64,000 nucleotides of DNA from Panaeolus papilionaceus (lineage: Eukaryota > Basidiomycota > Agaricomycetes > Agaricales), in the NCBI GenBank assembly GCA_015501605.1, contig JADNRZ010000017.1, forward strand, positions 868,001 through 932,000. Reading direction: 5' to 3'. Numbering within the stretch: position 1 is the first letter of the stretch; every line of letters begins with the position of its first letter. Both the position numbers and the translations under genes were made by a program. Shown in pieces: positions 1 through 11,930 of the stretch. Under the pieces are notes generated by a model. It was given only the letters and a program-made list of their open reading frames with translations. It ran no database searches and was not told the origin of the DNA.

Positions 1-913
1 CAAAAAGACGCAGGGAGGTGGTACACCAGTCACACCTGGTGGGGCGTCAGCCGCGAAGACTGATGTCCGCACCGCCAAATCCGATAATGTCAAGGGGGAC
101 ACTGGAGATAAGGTTCGCGACAAATGCATGGAACTCTTGTATGATGGATTGGCATGTGATGCAACAGCACGTAAGTCTTCCTTTGGTTCATCTCTCAGCG
201 CTAAAATTTAATCATTTTAAAAGCCACTGATTTGATTGTCGGTCGAGCTCGTGTCCTTGAAAAGTGTGTCCTTAATGTCGCAGGAGGCATCAACGCCGAG
301 TACAAGGCGAAAATTCGTTCGCTGTTTGTCAATCTGAAAGACAAGGCAAACCCTAGCCTACGTGCTAGCGTCGTTGAAGGTTCTTTGTCGCCAGAGAAGC
401 TCAGCAAGATGACCACACAGGTTTGATAAAAGTCCTTCTGTAATCTTCGACCTTGCTTCATGTTTTGCAGGAAATGGCCTCTGAGGAGCGTAAGGCAGAA
501 GATAAGAAACTCTTCGAAGAAAACCTTTTCAAGAGCTTGGCTGCTGGTCAACAAGAAGCAGAGACCGATGCATTCCAATGCTCCAGATGCAAGCAGGTGG
601 GTTTCAGTGCAACCTCACCCTTTCTATAACTGACATCTTTTTGAAGCGAAAATGTGTCTATCGCCAGCAACAAACTCGCAGTGCTGATGAACCTATGACC
701 GTATGTCTTTGCTTGTGTCTTTTCAGAAGCGCCTATGCTCACATCAAACTATTTTACAGACCTTTGTGACGTACGTGTTAATTGAATGTTGTTCCCTTGT
801 GCTTACGCTGATATCCTTCACAGATGCACTGTTTGTCAGAACAAGTCAGTGTGCATTACAACCACAAGGTTTTCAATACTGACAAATTTTTCTATAGGTG
901 GAAGTTCTCATAA
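1..913 (+). CDS. dst1: Transcription elongation factor TFIIS, 3' part (5' end outside window)
   Basis: TFIIS makes stalled RNA polymerase II cleave its nascent RNA and resume elongation. Seen exons: 1-170, 224-420, 471-596, 647-700, 760-770, 824-844 and 898-913, all with GT-AG introns and continuous phase. The visible protein starts in the linker (KSDNVKGDTGDKVRDKCMEL), continues through the central three-helix domain II (NLKDKANPSLR, LSPEKLSKMTTQEMASEERK) and ends in the C-terminal zinc ribbon: CSRC, the acidic catalytic loop RSADEPMTTF, then CTVCQNKWKFS and stop. The four zinc cysteines and the Asp-Glu pair of the loop are intact. The N-terminal LW domain lies left of the window. Exon 760-770 is only 11 nt. 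Identification is near certain; only the 5' part is missing. Confidence 0.95.
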
Positions 914-1558
914 AAATATGCCTCTGAGACATGCAGCTACCCCATACTTTCCGCTCAGCTGTTATGCACCATTCCGATATGGTTCCTGGTTGCTGGAACC
1001 TCATTCACTTCACCGCCTGCATTGCTTTTTTCCGTCATACTGTTATCGTTGATATAATTTTATTTTATGACGCTTCCATTACTTGATCGCGGTTTGCCTA
1101 CATAATTTTGGCATCCTTCTTCCACCTTTTTCTTTTCTGTTATTTATCGCTTCCTCTTCTGATAGCATTGCCGAGCTTCAAGGTTTAATAAAACATCCAC
1201 CCCCAGTGTCCTTCTAAACAAGCCTGTTTTTGTAAAAATAAAAGATTTATACCCAGATATCGTTTGCTCTAAGATAAACCGTTCGTTTCCTCTCTGATAC
1301 ACTCCTTCCAGACTCAACGGCATTCCTTCCTTCTCGCCATGTTTTTTCAATAGCGGGTAACCAAGGAGGCGGATGAAGGGAAGCCAATTTAGCATCGTCT
1401 AAAGTTCCCACGATATGATTTCGGGAAGAAACATTTATTGGCCTGACTTGCACACTGATTCTATCCTTCCTCTACCAATCTTTCTGTCTTTTCATCGGTG
1501 TTCATATCCACCATATAAACCTTCTTTTATCCTTCTAGCTTTCTTTTAATCTTACGAC
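914..1558. other. Intergenic: TFIIS 3' flank and promoter of next gene
   Basis: No supportable ORF. The first part is AT-rich and probably holds the TFIIS 3' UTR. A pyrimidine-rich stretch with a TATA-like catataaac at about 1511-1519 lies some 40 bp before the next start codon. Confidence 0.5.
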
Positions 1559-3953
1559 ATGGCATCCGATTCCTCAGCTTCCACTTCTCCTTCTGTTATT
1601 ACCCCAGAGTCAACGGGAACGGGGTCTGCATTCACCACCAATGACTTGCCTGAAGATGTGTCAAATTCGACAACAATGTCAAAGAAAACGCGTCGACAGA
1701 CGGCATTCTACCCTAATCTTAACTCTGGAAATAAGCCGCAGAAGCCGTTCAGCAGGAGTGCAGCAAAGCGGGAAAGTGTCATGGCGTTGGGAAGCATCGA
1801 GCATCTGCAGCATTACTTCACGAAGACTGGTCTGGCAGCAAAGAAGAGGTGTGTTTAATTTGTTAGATTCATAATTATGCCCATTGTGCAAGACCGTCGT
1901 ACCCTGCACACTGCATGTCATTTCGATTGCAGCCCACGATGAAACGTGGTCGGTTTCACAACGTTGCTAATCCTGGGCCAATTTACTTGGTATTGACGGC
2001 ACAACTAACCCGCTTCTCCTAACAGTCTGATAGACAAGCCACACTACGGTCTCGTACCTGCGATTGGAGGCAGGGGACACGTACCAGCAACCCCGTCTAT
2101 CACGACTCTAAGCGACATCGTGTTGCCCCCTTCCCCTGTTGTTCCCCACCCGCCAGAGGTTCGCAAACCACACGTTAAATCGCATGAGGTCGACCCGGAC
2201 TCCTTACTGCCTGGCGTGATTGAAGACGTCATTGCAGCAGCACGGGCATGGCAGCTTGTTCAGCGTCAGCCAGGTGGCGGCGCGTCTTCGGCTATTAATT
2301 TGGACACATCGTTTGACGTATTGGATGTGCTAAAGACAACCACTCGTGCCATCAGATCGACAAGAAATTATCTTCTTGCGCTGCCTGACGAGTCTACTGG
2401 CACAATTCGTGCCCAGTTCCGACGCGTACCCTATAAACCCGTGCACATGTCTGTCTCCACATTGTCTAATTCTGCCCAACCTCCTGCACCTGCGAAGGAA
2501 CAAGATCCCATCGTTCTCCTGAGGCGTGCCTCTCTGGATGTCCTCTCTGCATTGCGCCAGCTCGAGGAGGACTGTCGATTGCCGCTCAGTGATGATGCTT
2601 ATGACGCGCAAAGCGATGGTGCTAACTCTCGTGGCATTGGTGGTGGCAATTCGTCAAGTCCTTCTAACATAACTTCGGAGTTAGGCCCAGATGATAGCCA
2701 TTCCAATGGGGGAGCAGATCACACAACCCAACATCATCACTTTGACCCAGATGCATCGATCACATTTTCTCGCATTCAGGTTAATGGGCGATACGAGACA
2801 GTGCCCGTTTGGGAAGAAGAAGATATCGACTTCAATTTGGACGCAGAGGAGGAACAAGAAAAGAGGGAAGGATGGGACGAGCGTCTTGTTCTTAGCAGCG
2901 GCTGGTTGTACAAACAGGACATCAAGCTAGAAAAACTAGCCAACGAACGCCAGGTCGTCGCTGCTTATTTGGACGTGGTGGATGAAGTTTTGTTTGAAGC
3001 CAAGCCTGAGGAGGAAATCCGGGGGTGGGACAGGTTGAGAACCAAACTCCAAGGCAGGGCATCATCACGGATGAAGGGGCGCCGTGTCAGCTCTGGGGAT
3101 GCTGAAAGTCGCTCGGCAGTCTCTGTTGAGCCGAGGCGTGTGTCAACAGGCATGCTTAACATGATGCAAGGGATGTCCTTGAATGAGGAACCAGAGGACA
3201 TGCATGACATCAAGGAGGAGGAGGAAGATGTCCCAGATGAAGAATTGCCTGAATGGGCCCGCAGATCACTCTTTGCTGAAGACGAGCTCGGTATGAGATT
3301 TGCATTCGATTATTATTTGCTATCAAACTGTTGACGCCCTTCCCTCTTAGGTCGTGCTCATTCACTTCTCTCTGCATTCCTACCTGCCGATTTGAAGTCC
3401 TCGTTAGGTGCACCATCGAATAGGGCCGAATTCCTAGCTAGTCTATCCTCGGGTCAGCTGTTGTGTATGGGATACAATTCATGCCTCCGAAGGTCCAAGA
3501 AACCCTGGGGTTTTATCAACACAGACAGCATTCATGACATCGCATCCCTGGAAGCATCTCAGCCTTCTGAAGGATCGGACGGCAAGAAAGTCTGGACATT
3601 TAGGAGGATAGATAATCTGCGTATTTGGGCAAGGTACGGCTCTCTGAATGACCTATAGTTATGCGCTCAATTAAAAGCTGGGTTTTTTTAGCGCTTTGAA
3701 GCTTCGATATAGCATTCCCATCCACCTCCCCAATCAACTTCTCCCACAACCTCCTGTTAGTACCCCTCGCGGAACTCCTCTCAGCTCTCCCACCAAAAAG
3801 AGCTTTGCTTTACCAAGAAAAGCAGAGCTCTTTTCTATCATGTTCGACGCAAAACTGGTTGCGCGAAAAGAGGTAGGATGGGAAGACATGCTAGAAGCAG
3901 CCCTTTTTGCCTGGGTGAACAAAGCTATCGAAGAGCGGAGGCTATACCTTTGA
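1559..3953 (+). CDS. Probable conserved fungal protein of unknown function (699 aa)
   Basis: Four exons (1559-1848, 2026-3290, 3351-3633, 3692-3953) join in phase to 699 residues. I do not recognise a named family. The N-terminal 30-100 residues form a basic, ordered-looking segment (KRESVMALGSIEHLQHYFTK). The middle has helical stretches (about 195-225 and 280-300), followed by an acidic, Glu-rich linker. The last 200 residues (LLCMGYNSCLRRSKKPWGFI, VWTFRRIDNLRIWA, then a basic/Ser-Pro loop and an amphipathic C-terminal helix) look like a compact domain. No signal peptide or membrane segment is visible. The first intron (1849-2025, 177 nt) is longer than the others. The first ATG of the frame follows a pyrimidine-rich leader. 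A cytoskeletal or scaffold role would be speculation. Confidence 0.85.
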
Positions 3954-4803
3954 TTGCTCCCCCCACTTTTTCATCTACTGCTGTCCTCCAAACATGCTTC
4001 AACTTGCCAATTTTGTTATATCCTTGCTTTATATTCCAACTATATACACCCATTTACCCTTCTCGAACCCATCTATTGATTGCTCTTTACTTAGGCTGCC
4101 TGACAGGGTTCTTATCTATTCTTCCCATTATGACTGTATCGCCAAACCCCCATCGTTCGTTTATTTATCACCCATTTATCTATCCCCACGAAATTCAAAG
4201 TAATATGTACCTTTAACCTTATCTATTCATTTCTATGCTGGATCTCATCACTTTACACGATCCCTTTTATCCCTTGTCATTAAATCCCTTTGCACCTGGA
4301 TCTAGACCTCGATCTTTTTCTCTTTGTCGTGATATCCGCTTCTTCACTATTCCCAAAATTTTATCATTATATGTTCGATTATTTACTCCCTTGGCTTCCA
4401 GACCACACTCATTCCATTTCTCCGCACTTGAAAGACTTTTACTCATCCTCTTACCCTGTTTTCGTGCGCTTTCATCCTCGTCGTCGTCTGCTCTGTGATA
4501 CACTCTGCACCATCCCGGATTGATGTATATTTCCAAATGCCTCTTGACCGAAATATATCCCCGCACCGCATTAAACCTTGCGTTCAATCACAAACTCGTC
4601 ACCCTTTAGCCGATGACAGCGAAAAATATGAAGCCTAATCCCAAAAATGAAGTCAGAATTAGAAACGAAATGCTTTAAAGTAACCTCTAACAAAAGATTG
4701 ACTAAGATGTAAGGTATAACGAAACGATATTCAGCATGATGAAGCATTTTTCCCAAACGTCCACAGCAATGAATTTTAACACCAAAACAAGACCGAGTGC
4801 TGG
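3954..4803. other. Convergent 3' region, no gene seen
   Basis: AT- and pyrimidine-rich sequence between two genes that converge. It probably holds both 3' UTRs. The open frames here are short and lack coding character. Confidence 0.5.
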
Positions 4804-7800
4804 TCACCAACCCACACCCAAAGCTAAAGTGATGTCCCGCACACTACGACCGTCCGAAAGTTTCAATGCGAGCTTGAGGGTCTCGCGCTCCTTGTCTTTT
4901 CTACCTTGCACACTGTAGGACTTGGCGAGGTAGTACCAGACCTCGGGAACGTCCCATCCCCTGCCATGTGTCAATTGCTCCAGCATGCACACCGCAAGGT
5001 CAACTTGACTTTGCATCAACGTCGTTAACGACGTGTCACTATCAGGTGGTTGCATGAAGGGTGTAGGATGCACGTTGGGACCCGAGCTGCTTTGTTTTTG
5101 CGCTGTTGCAGGTGAAGGAGGGGACATCGATGAGGGGGGGTGCAGTTTGTCAAAGACGTCTGGGTCCAGCCATAGCCTTGCCAGGTGCACTGTGGCTGAT
5201 ACGTCGTCCTGCGAGATGAAAAGAGCCTTTTGAAAGGTATCTATGGCATGTTGGTATTGGCCCAGGGCGTCATAATACAGTCCCAGCTATAAGAAACATG
5301 AATCAGCCATACTACGTATTTGAGAGCGAGCACTACAACCTGAACCCAAACAGCAGCGTTGTTTTCATTCCTCACTTCGGCCTCTTGAATGGCGCCCTTA
5401 GCTTGATCATTCTTTCCTATTCGCCTGAAAGTAGCGGATGACATCAACCAGAGATCAGAAAGCATCTTGTTTTCCTTCGTAATACGTTCACTTGTGGCCT
5501 TCATGTTTTGTTGAGCAGTCGAGGAATCAGGACCAGCTGGCAATGGTGGTGGTGGTGGTGGTGGTGGTGAATCGGTCGGCGTGTGATCTCTCGAGTGGAT
5601 GACAGAGGAGAGTCTTCGGCGTGAGTGGATAGAAGATGCCTGATACGATGTCTGCTGGAGAACAAGATGGAAGTCTGGTGTTGATGTTGATCTCCTTAAT
5701 CCAGCACCATTCTTTGTAACACCGTGTCCAATCCTACGTGAAACAGCAGTAAGACCAGCTCTGCCCTTATGTACTCTGTTCTTCAACGCTTGCTGCATCT
5801 GTAGAACCTTCTTAGTACCTTTATCCTTTTGCCCACCGTTTGCTTCTCCCCGCAGGCTGGAAGACGATCTCTTGGGTTTGAGAAGGCCATTGGAGGATTT
5901 CTTCTCTCTCTCCCTCTCTCTCTCCCTCTCCCTTGACGATCGCTCCTTGGTTGCCTCGCCGTTTATAACACCATCGATGGTATTCTCCATCTTCTCCTCC
6001 GCTCCAGGTGTAGCCGGCGATATTGTGATGGGGATTGGCATCGGGCTGGCCAGTGCTACATGTTCATTTGGAGAGAGGGTGGGTCCCAAAGTTGTGCCCA
6101 TATTGGGAGCCGCATCTGAAGAGGTCTTGATATTGTCAATGCTAGGCTTCCCGGAGGTTGATGTGGGCACAGGATGCCCATTAGCATCCATGGACAATCG
6201 GACGACCTCAAACGAATGTCGGTGGCCAAGATTAGATGCACCTGTTCCAAGGATACAAAGTTAGCCTGTGAGTGTGCACAAGGCTAAATAATGTCTTACC
6301 TCCACTGGGAGTTGCAGAACCTCCATTCGCCCCCCTAATCTTAGCAAACCACGCAAAGACGTCAACCCACCCCTGTTCAGCACCTTCAGCACCCTCTATG
6401 ACTTCGTCCAGCGCAACCTCGGTCATCCTCAACTGCAGATGCCATTCTAGTAAGTCTTGTGAGGTTGGGGGATACGAATCAAAGGGGAAGGGTTTTCGAA
6501 GAAGTGTTGAGGCGCGTGGAAGAGAGGTGTCGTCGCCGTCTAATAGTGTCTGAGCATGTTGCTCAACGGCAGGCACAGGTTGAACGGGACCAGGTAGGGA
6601 GGAGTTTTTGTTTTTCGGTGCGGTAGGTACGGCGGGACCTAAGAAAGTAGGTAAAACCGTAGTTGAAGTGCCCGCAGAGCTGGGCACCCTTTCAAATCCG
6701 TTGGGTTTCCCTTCCGCATTTTTGGGTGCAAAATCAGTGGTCTGAATCTCTTCGCCATTGACTGATAGACTTGGTAAATCACCATTTTGTTGGGCATTGC
6801 TGGTAGTCTCTCCCTCCTCCGTCTCTGTATCAACGTCGTCGTCGTCGTCGTCGCAATCTCCGCCTGGGCAGGCCTCGCCTCTCTGTAAAATTTCTTTGGC
6901 CTCATTCCACCGCTCTTTGGCAGCCAAGAGCAGTCCAAGAAGGTGCCAATACCTGACATCCCCTGGGTTGCCTTCAACTGCATGACCAGCGCAAACGATG
7001 GCCTGATCCAAGTCATAAGCTGGACCTAACCTTCTGGAGAATGAGAGTGCAAGATGATAGTATGTGGGAGCCTGTATAGGTGGTGTAGGGGCCGATACAA
7101 CATTGTTCTGACTGGATATGGAGGCTAATGCTGCATTGATGGTAGTAGGTGTTTGTGATGAGTTTGGTGAAAGAATGGGGGTTAAGTTAGGACTTAAAGG
7201 GGAGGCGAGAGGATTGGGTGATGGAGCAGGTGTCTCAAAAGTTGACGATGCTGATGAGGAGGAGTCATCCGCGTCTGAATCATCAGATGAGGGCTCCGGC
7301 GAATTGGAGGCCGACTGGAAGCTGGCTAATGACGCGAGGAGATGGGTGTGAGCTTTCGCAAAATTGTCACTTCGTTTCAGAGGGTCGGTGCCTATGGTAG
7401 ATGAGGAATTGTGTAGTGAAGACATAAAGAGTGATTTACCTAGTGAAGCCAAGGTACTGAAGTATACACCCTCAGCATGTTCTACTAGGCCAACGAGAAC
7501 TGCATTGTCTCGGTCAAGTCTGGTTTTAGCGAGGTCGACGATCCTGCCTGCTTCCTTGATTTGATTCATCGCTGTCAAACCGTTATCGTTCTTGGTGCCC
7601 AACCCACTTCCTTTCGACGAATTGTTGCTGCTGGCCCCTCTCCATCCTCCACTAGCCCATAACCCTGTGGCTTCACAGGCCTCTCTGCAAAGCATTCGAG
7701 CACCAAACACACATATATCAACCCAAGCTGCATCATTGTCCTTGTCTTCCCCGACACCTTCCTTACTTGCCTCGTACGCCTTTCCAACGACTTGTGTATA

Positions 7801-9644
7801 CAGTTTTAGCGTCTTTTGCGCAAGACTATAATCCCCAGAAAGGTACAACAACTTTGTCAAATGTCGCAGGACGTGTGACGAATTAAATGTCAACCGTGTA
7901 GCCCACCATAGGATCTAATGCAGTATTAAATGTATCAGCCTGTATCGCACTATCGGAAAGAAATTGACGCACATCTATTACCCATCCTGGGCTCGTAGTG
8001 TTCCCAACACCTCCGCTCGCTCCTCCGGCCTCCCAAACGGCAACACAGAGCTCAACAAATTCTTCGACCTTGGAATTCCTTTCACCGGCTTTGGGAAATC
8101 CTGTGCACTCCGTAAGCACCTCGCGGTAATCATTGATTACACTACGCGCAGTAGACATCCACGTATATTGGTTTGGGAGTGCGATCGTGCTTGTTGTAGG
8201 TTGAGCAGCAGTCGAACCATCCACGTACGAAGAAAATCGAGAGTTGACCGTTGAAGGTGAAACAAGATGTGCAGTGGAAGCTCTCGCTGACGGTGTTGAG
8301 CTGGCTGGAAGCGATGGGTCCTGGGGCTTCTTGGCTGTTGCTCTCTGGAAATACGATGTCAAGGGAGCGTCATAGGGGACACCAAATCGTCGAATGAGCG
8401 CGTGGAGATGAATTGATGCCACTGTAGAGCGGTGCTCTGAGCGGAAGGTGGGTGGCCAAAAAGTGCTGAGTTGAGAGTAGTGCGCTAGCCAGTGCCATAA
8501 AGTTGATTGGCCCCTCTTCGATGGAGGTCCGGCATTTTCGTCAACAGTGGTAGTAATCGGTGTGTCATAAGGTTCAAACAAGTTGGTGGTCCGAGAAGAG
8601 AGCACGATTGCACGCCAGAGAAGTCTTTCGGCCCACCTCCAGAGTTCCCTCATTTGATTGAAGATTGTAAGATCCATTTTAGCAGCTGTTGATGCGGCCT
8701 GTGTAGTTGAATATACGCTGGAGGAATAGGACCGTAAAGAGTACGAAAATTCCCGTTCGAGAGCATTGAGCAGTGATATGGACTCTGCATAGGCATCGAG
8801 TGCTTTCGTCGGAGTATCTGGATACAATTTCTCGTATGACATCCCTGGATTGCATGTGAAATAAGATGAAAGGCTCATTGAGAGAGGAATTGATTGACAC
8901 CTTTCAAACACACAGATCGTAACGTCTCCCCCAATGCCCATGCACGACCATCACGTACTTCAGGCACAGAAGTATCCACTACCGAGCTGAAGCTCCCTGC
9001 AAAAGAGGTGGTAGACGGAGCATAGGAGGAAGGTGCCAGCAACCCAGCGCTGTTGGCGCCGGCACTCCCAACAGTGGTTGTGGTCGATCGCGTGGAACCA
9101 AGGGTAGGAACATGGTTTTGGAACAGAAGTAGATGGGGTACTTTCTCAAGATGTTGGATACACTCTGCTGGGTTTCCGAGCGCGTACGCATAGTAAGCCA
9201 AAATAAAGTTTATGGTCTACATAGACGGTCAGACCAATGTTGAAGCTATTAGACACGACGCACATCAAAGTTTGAGGCTTCCAGGGTCTTAAGGGTTTCA
9301 TAGGCGGCCGTTGCCTCTTCGACTCTCTCAGGAGGGAGAATACTTTCTTGCCCGATGTCCAATCCGCTTGCAAGAGTATTATTCGTCCCCGTTGAATCAA
9401 GCTCCTGATCTTCGTCCTCATTGGCATATTTAGAAGATATAAGAAGCCCTAACACATGAGTTTGTGCAGCAACCTCCGAGACGTCCTGATAACCTCTACA
9501 ATGCTTGTTGAACTTCCGAAAGAGTTCTGACCAGGAAATTACAGCGCCATTTGGAGCTTTAGCAGGAGCAGAATTTCGCCATTGTCCAGCAGTCAATGCT
9601 ATCCGGAGCTGAGACCAATAATGTCGCTCTTTAGGTGTCGACAT
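4804..9644 (-). CDS. ypp1: Ypp1/TTC7-type TPR scaffold of the plasma-membrane PI4-kinase complex
   Basis: Six exons (9644-9264, 9216-8901, 8844-7973, 7914-6300, 6241-5340, 5286-4804) encode 1522 residues. In yeast, Ypp1 with Efr3 recruits the PI4-kinase Stt4 to the plasma membrane; TTC7 does this in animals. The call rests on the N-terminal MSTPKERHYWSQLRIALTAG, the conserved block ILWWATRLTFNSSHVLRHLT, and TPR-like pairs such as YYHLALSFSRRLGPAYDLDQ, YWHLLGLLLAAKERWNEAKE, WVQLGLYYDALGQYQHAIDT and WYYLAKSYSVQGRKDKERET at the C-terminal end. Large low-complexity inserts separate the repeats: a Ser/Asn/Pro block, an Asp run, an Arg-Glu repeat and a polyproline run. These explain the length. The start is the first in-frame ATG after the divergent dph2 promoter; a TTG-opened extension upstream is not needed. 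Introns are 47-58 nt. Confidence 0.88.
5544..5569 (+). repeat. (GGT)n microsatellite inside ypp1
   Basis: About eight GGT units. On the coding (minus) strand they encode a run of prolines in a disordered insert of the Ypp1 protein. Confidence 0.9.
5903..5934 (+). repeat. CT-rich simple repeat inside ypp1
   Basis: Imperfect (CT)n/(CCCT)n tract that reads as alternating Arg-Glu on the coding strand. It lies in a charged, disordered linker. Confidence 0.8.
6834..6853 (+). repeat. (CGT)n microsatellite inside ypp1
   Basis: About six to seven trinucleotide units encoding an aspartate run on the minus strand, in an acidic linker of the Ypp1 protein. Confidence 0.85.
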
Positions 9645-9850
9645 AGAGAAAGGTTTGTAGTCAACGATGTTCTGAACAAGAACGCCAGTTGTCCTCTGCG
9701 GCAAGGAGTTGATGTCAAGCTCTTGACCCTGACGGTGCTGAAGACGTCACGGTCAGGTGGTGACAAACGTGTGACCTTCCATTACCAGTCGCTTGATTTT
9801 TCTGCATCCGCGACCATGATTAAAGTGTTATCTCGTCATACACAAACGCT
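9645..9850. promoter_or_regulatory. Shared divergent promoter of ypp1 and dph2
   Basis: Only 206 bp separate the start codons of two divergently transcribed genes, so both promoters must lie here or extend into a coding region. It contains a possible ATF/CREB-like core (gacgtcacg, near 9743). No clear TATA box was seen. Confidence 0.6.
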
Positions 9851-11930
9851 ATGGACTCGGAGACAAATACTTTTGCAGCTTCAGGAGCAGACGTTATAAC
9901 TCGGACAATTGATGTTGATATTGATACAACAGCAGATCAGCTCTCACAGGAGGAGTTTCAAGACTTCTACGAAATTGATAGAACGGCTAAAGAGATTGTT
10001 CAAGGAGATTATAAACGAGTGTGTGAAGCCGTTGAATTAAAAACATCTGAATTTCATTGACTGATTCCAGCCATAATTTTATAGATTGCCTTGCAGTTCC
10101 CTGATGAACTCTTGCACGATTCTGTTCCGATATTCCGGGCGCTCAAAAGTCGTGTAGGAGACGCAAGAGACCTTTACGTGCTAGCCGACACCTCTTACGG
10201 GAGGTACGTTGAGCTTCTCGTTGGAATATTTCTTCAAGACAAACCTGAAGTATAACAGCTGTTGTGTCGACGAGGTAGCAGCACAGCATGTCAATGCAGA
10301 TGCTATTGTACATTATGGCCATGCCTGCCTGAGCTTGTGAGTACTAGTAATAACACTCAAGCTACAACACCCTTGAGCTCATGGTTTCTACTCAGGCAAG
10401 CGCGACTTCCTGTCATCTATGTCTTCGGAAAGAAGCCATTAGACATCGATCATTGCGTTGCAAGCTTTGCATCAGCATACGATACATACAAGACACCGTC
10501 GGATGCTGAGGTCCAGGCCGATGTCATTCTGCTAACACACGACGTATCCTACACCCATTTATCAGGTATATTTCCATTCCAACTAGGTTTGAAAGGCGTT
10601 AATGAAGTTTCAGAACACCTTCTGCGATCAATTCAGGATACTTTTCATAGTCGCCAAGCGACGATTAGCTATCATGCTCGTCAAAACATATCTGCATCCG
10701 GAGCACAATCAGCTCTACTTACAGACTCCAAGCCATCCACAATATTTTACGTGGGCCCAGACAGCCTGTCGTTGGCGAATCTAATAACTACCAATTTTGG
10801 TTGTAAGGTATTGCAAATCTATTTACAGCGTGACTTCAATATTCTAATGCTTTGCAGGTCTTCACCTACGATCCAACTCCGTCGCAACCTTCAGCTGTGC
10901 TAGCCTCATCAGCACAAGGTACCCTACCACCGCTACTGAAAAGAAGATACACCCAAGTGCTAAAGGCCCGCGATGCCAGCACTATCGGTATCCTCATTGG
11001 TGCCCTTCCCTCTTCGCCATTACCCTCGACTGACGGTACAACTACAACAACCGCAAAAGTACCACCAAAGAACCCCTTCCTTCCATTGTTGACCCACCTC
11101 CGTCGCCTTATTGCTAAATCTGGGAGAAAGAGTTACACGATCGCCGTTGGGAAGCCAAACCCTGCTAAGCTTGCAAACTTTTTAGAGGTAGAATGTTGGG
11201 TCCTCGTTGCGTGTTCCGAAAATAGTCTTCTTTTAGCTGGCGGTGCATCCAGTAAAGCTGGTGGGTATCATTCAAGTACAGCTGGCTGGGCCCAGGGTAC
11301 TGGGAAGGACTACCTACAGCCGATCGTTACACCCTTCGAATTGGAAATTGCCCTGAGAGACGAAGTCGAATGGACGGGAAAATATGTGCTCGACTTTGAG
11401 CAGGTGCTCAAGGAAGCATCAGAACGTTCCGAGGAAAACGAAGCAGAAAAAGAGGGTGAAATTGGAGAAGTAGACGATGGCAGGCCTAAATTCTCTCTCG
11501 TGACGGGCACATACCGGCCGATCAAACGGTATGGAGGTACGTGCTCGCACCCTTTCTCTACTTGACTCGTGGAATGGTTGGCTCATCTTTACTGCAGCTC
11601 AGTCACAGGATGAGAAGATCGATGGACATGGGGGTCAGGATGTCGACGGTGACTCCGCTTTAGTACTCCGAAATCAGGAAGGTGCATTGGCCAAGTTGGG
11701 CACGAGTGCGGCTGGTGTGTCAAATTTTTTTATTTTGTGTGTCGGGTATTGACTCGAGCGCCCGTCATCTTTTACCAGCACATTACCTATCAACACGCAC
11801 CTATCAGGGTCTCGATCCCCGATTGGGAGTGGACGAGCCGAGCATCCTGGAACAAGGCCGAAGTGGGATTGCCCGAGGTTATCAGGATGATCAGGAGCAT
11901 CAAGAGCTCGAGAAAAAGAGTGCAAGTTAA
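9851..11930 (+). CDS. dph2: Diphthamide biosynthesis protein Dph2
   Basis: Seven exons (9851-10018, 10085-10203, 10259-10336, 10396-10807, 10858-11536, 11598-11714, 11779-11930) encode 574 residues. Dph1-Dph2 is the iron-sulfur heterodimer that starts diphthamide synthesis on a histidine of elongation factor 2, transferring the 3-amino-3-carboxypropyl group from S-adenosylmethionine. Family marks: [21 protein letters not shown], the cysteine segment [33 protein letters not shown], the later [10 protein letters not shown], and the C-terminal motif LSTRTYQGL. The two-cysteine YGSCC and second-domain cysteine pattern suit Dph2 rather than Dph1. The middle introns (10204-10258, 10337-10395) break the most conserved part, which scatters it over several frames. 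Length is close to the family norm. Confidence 0.93.
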
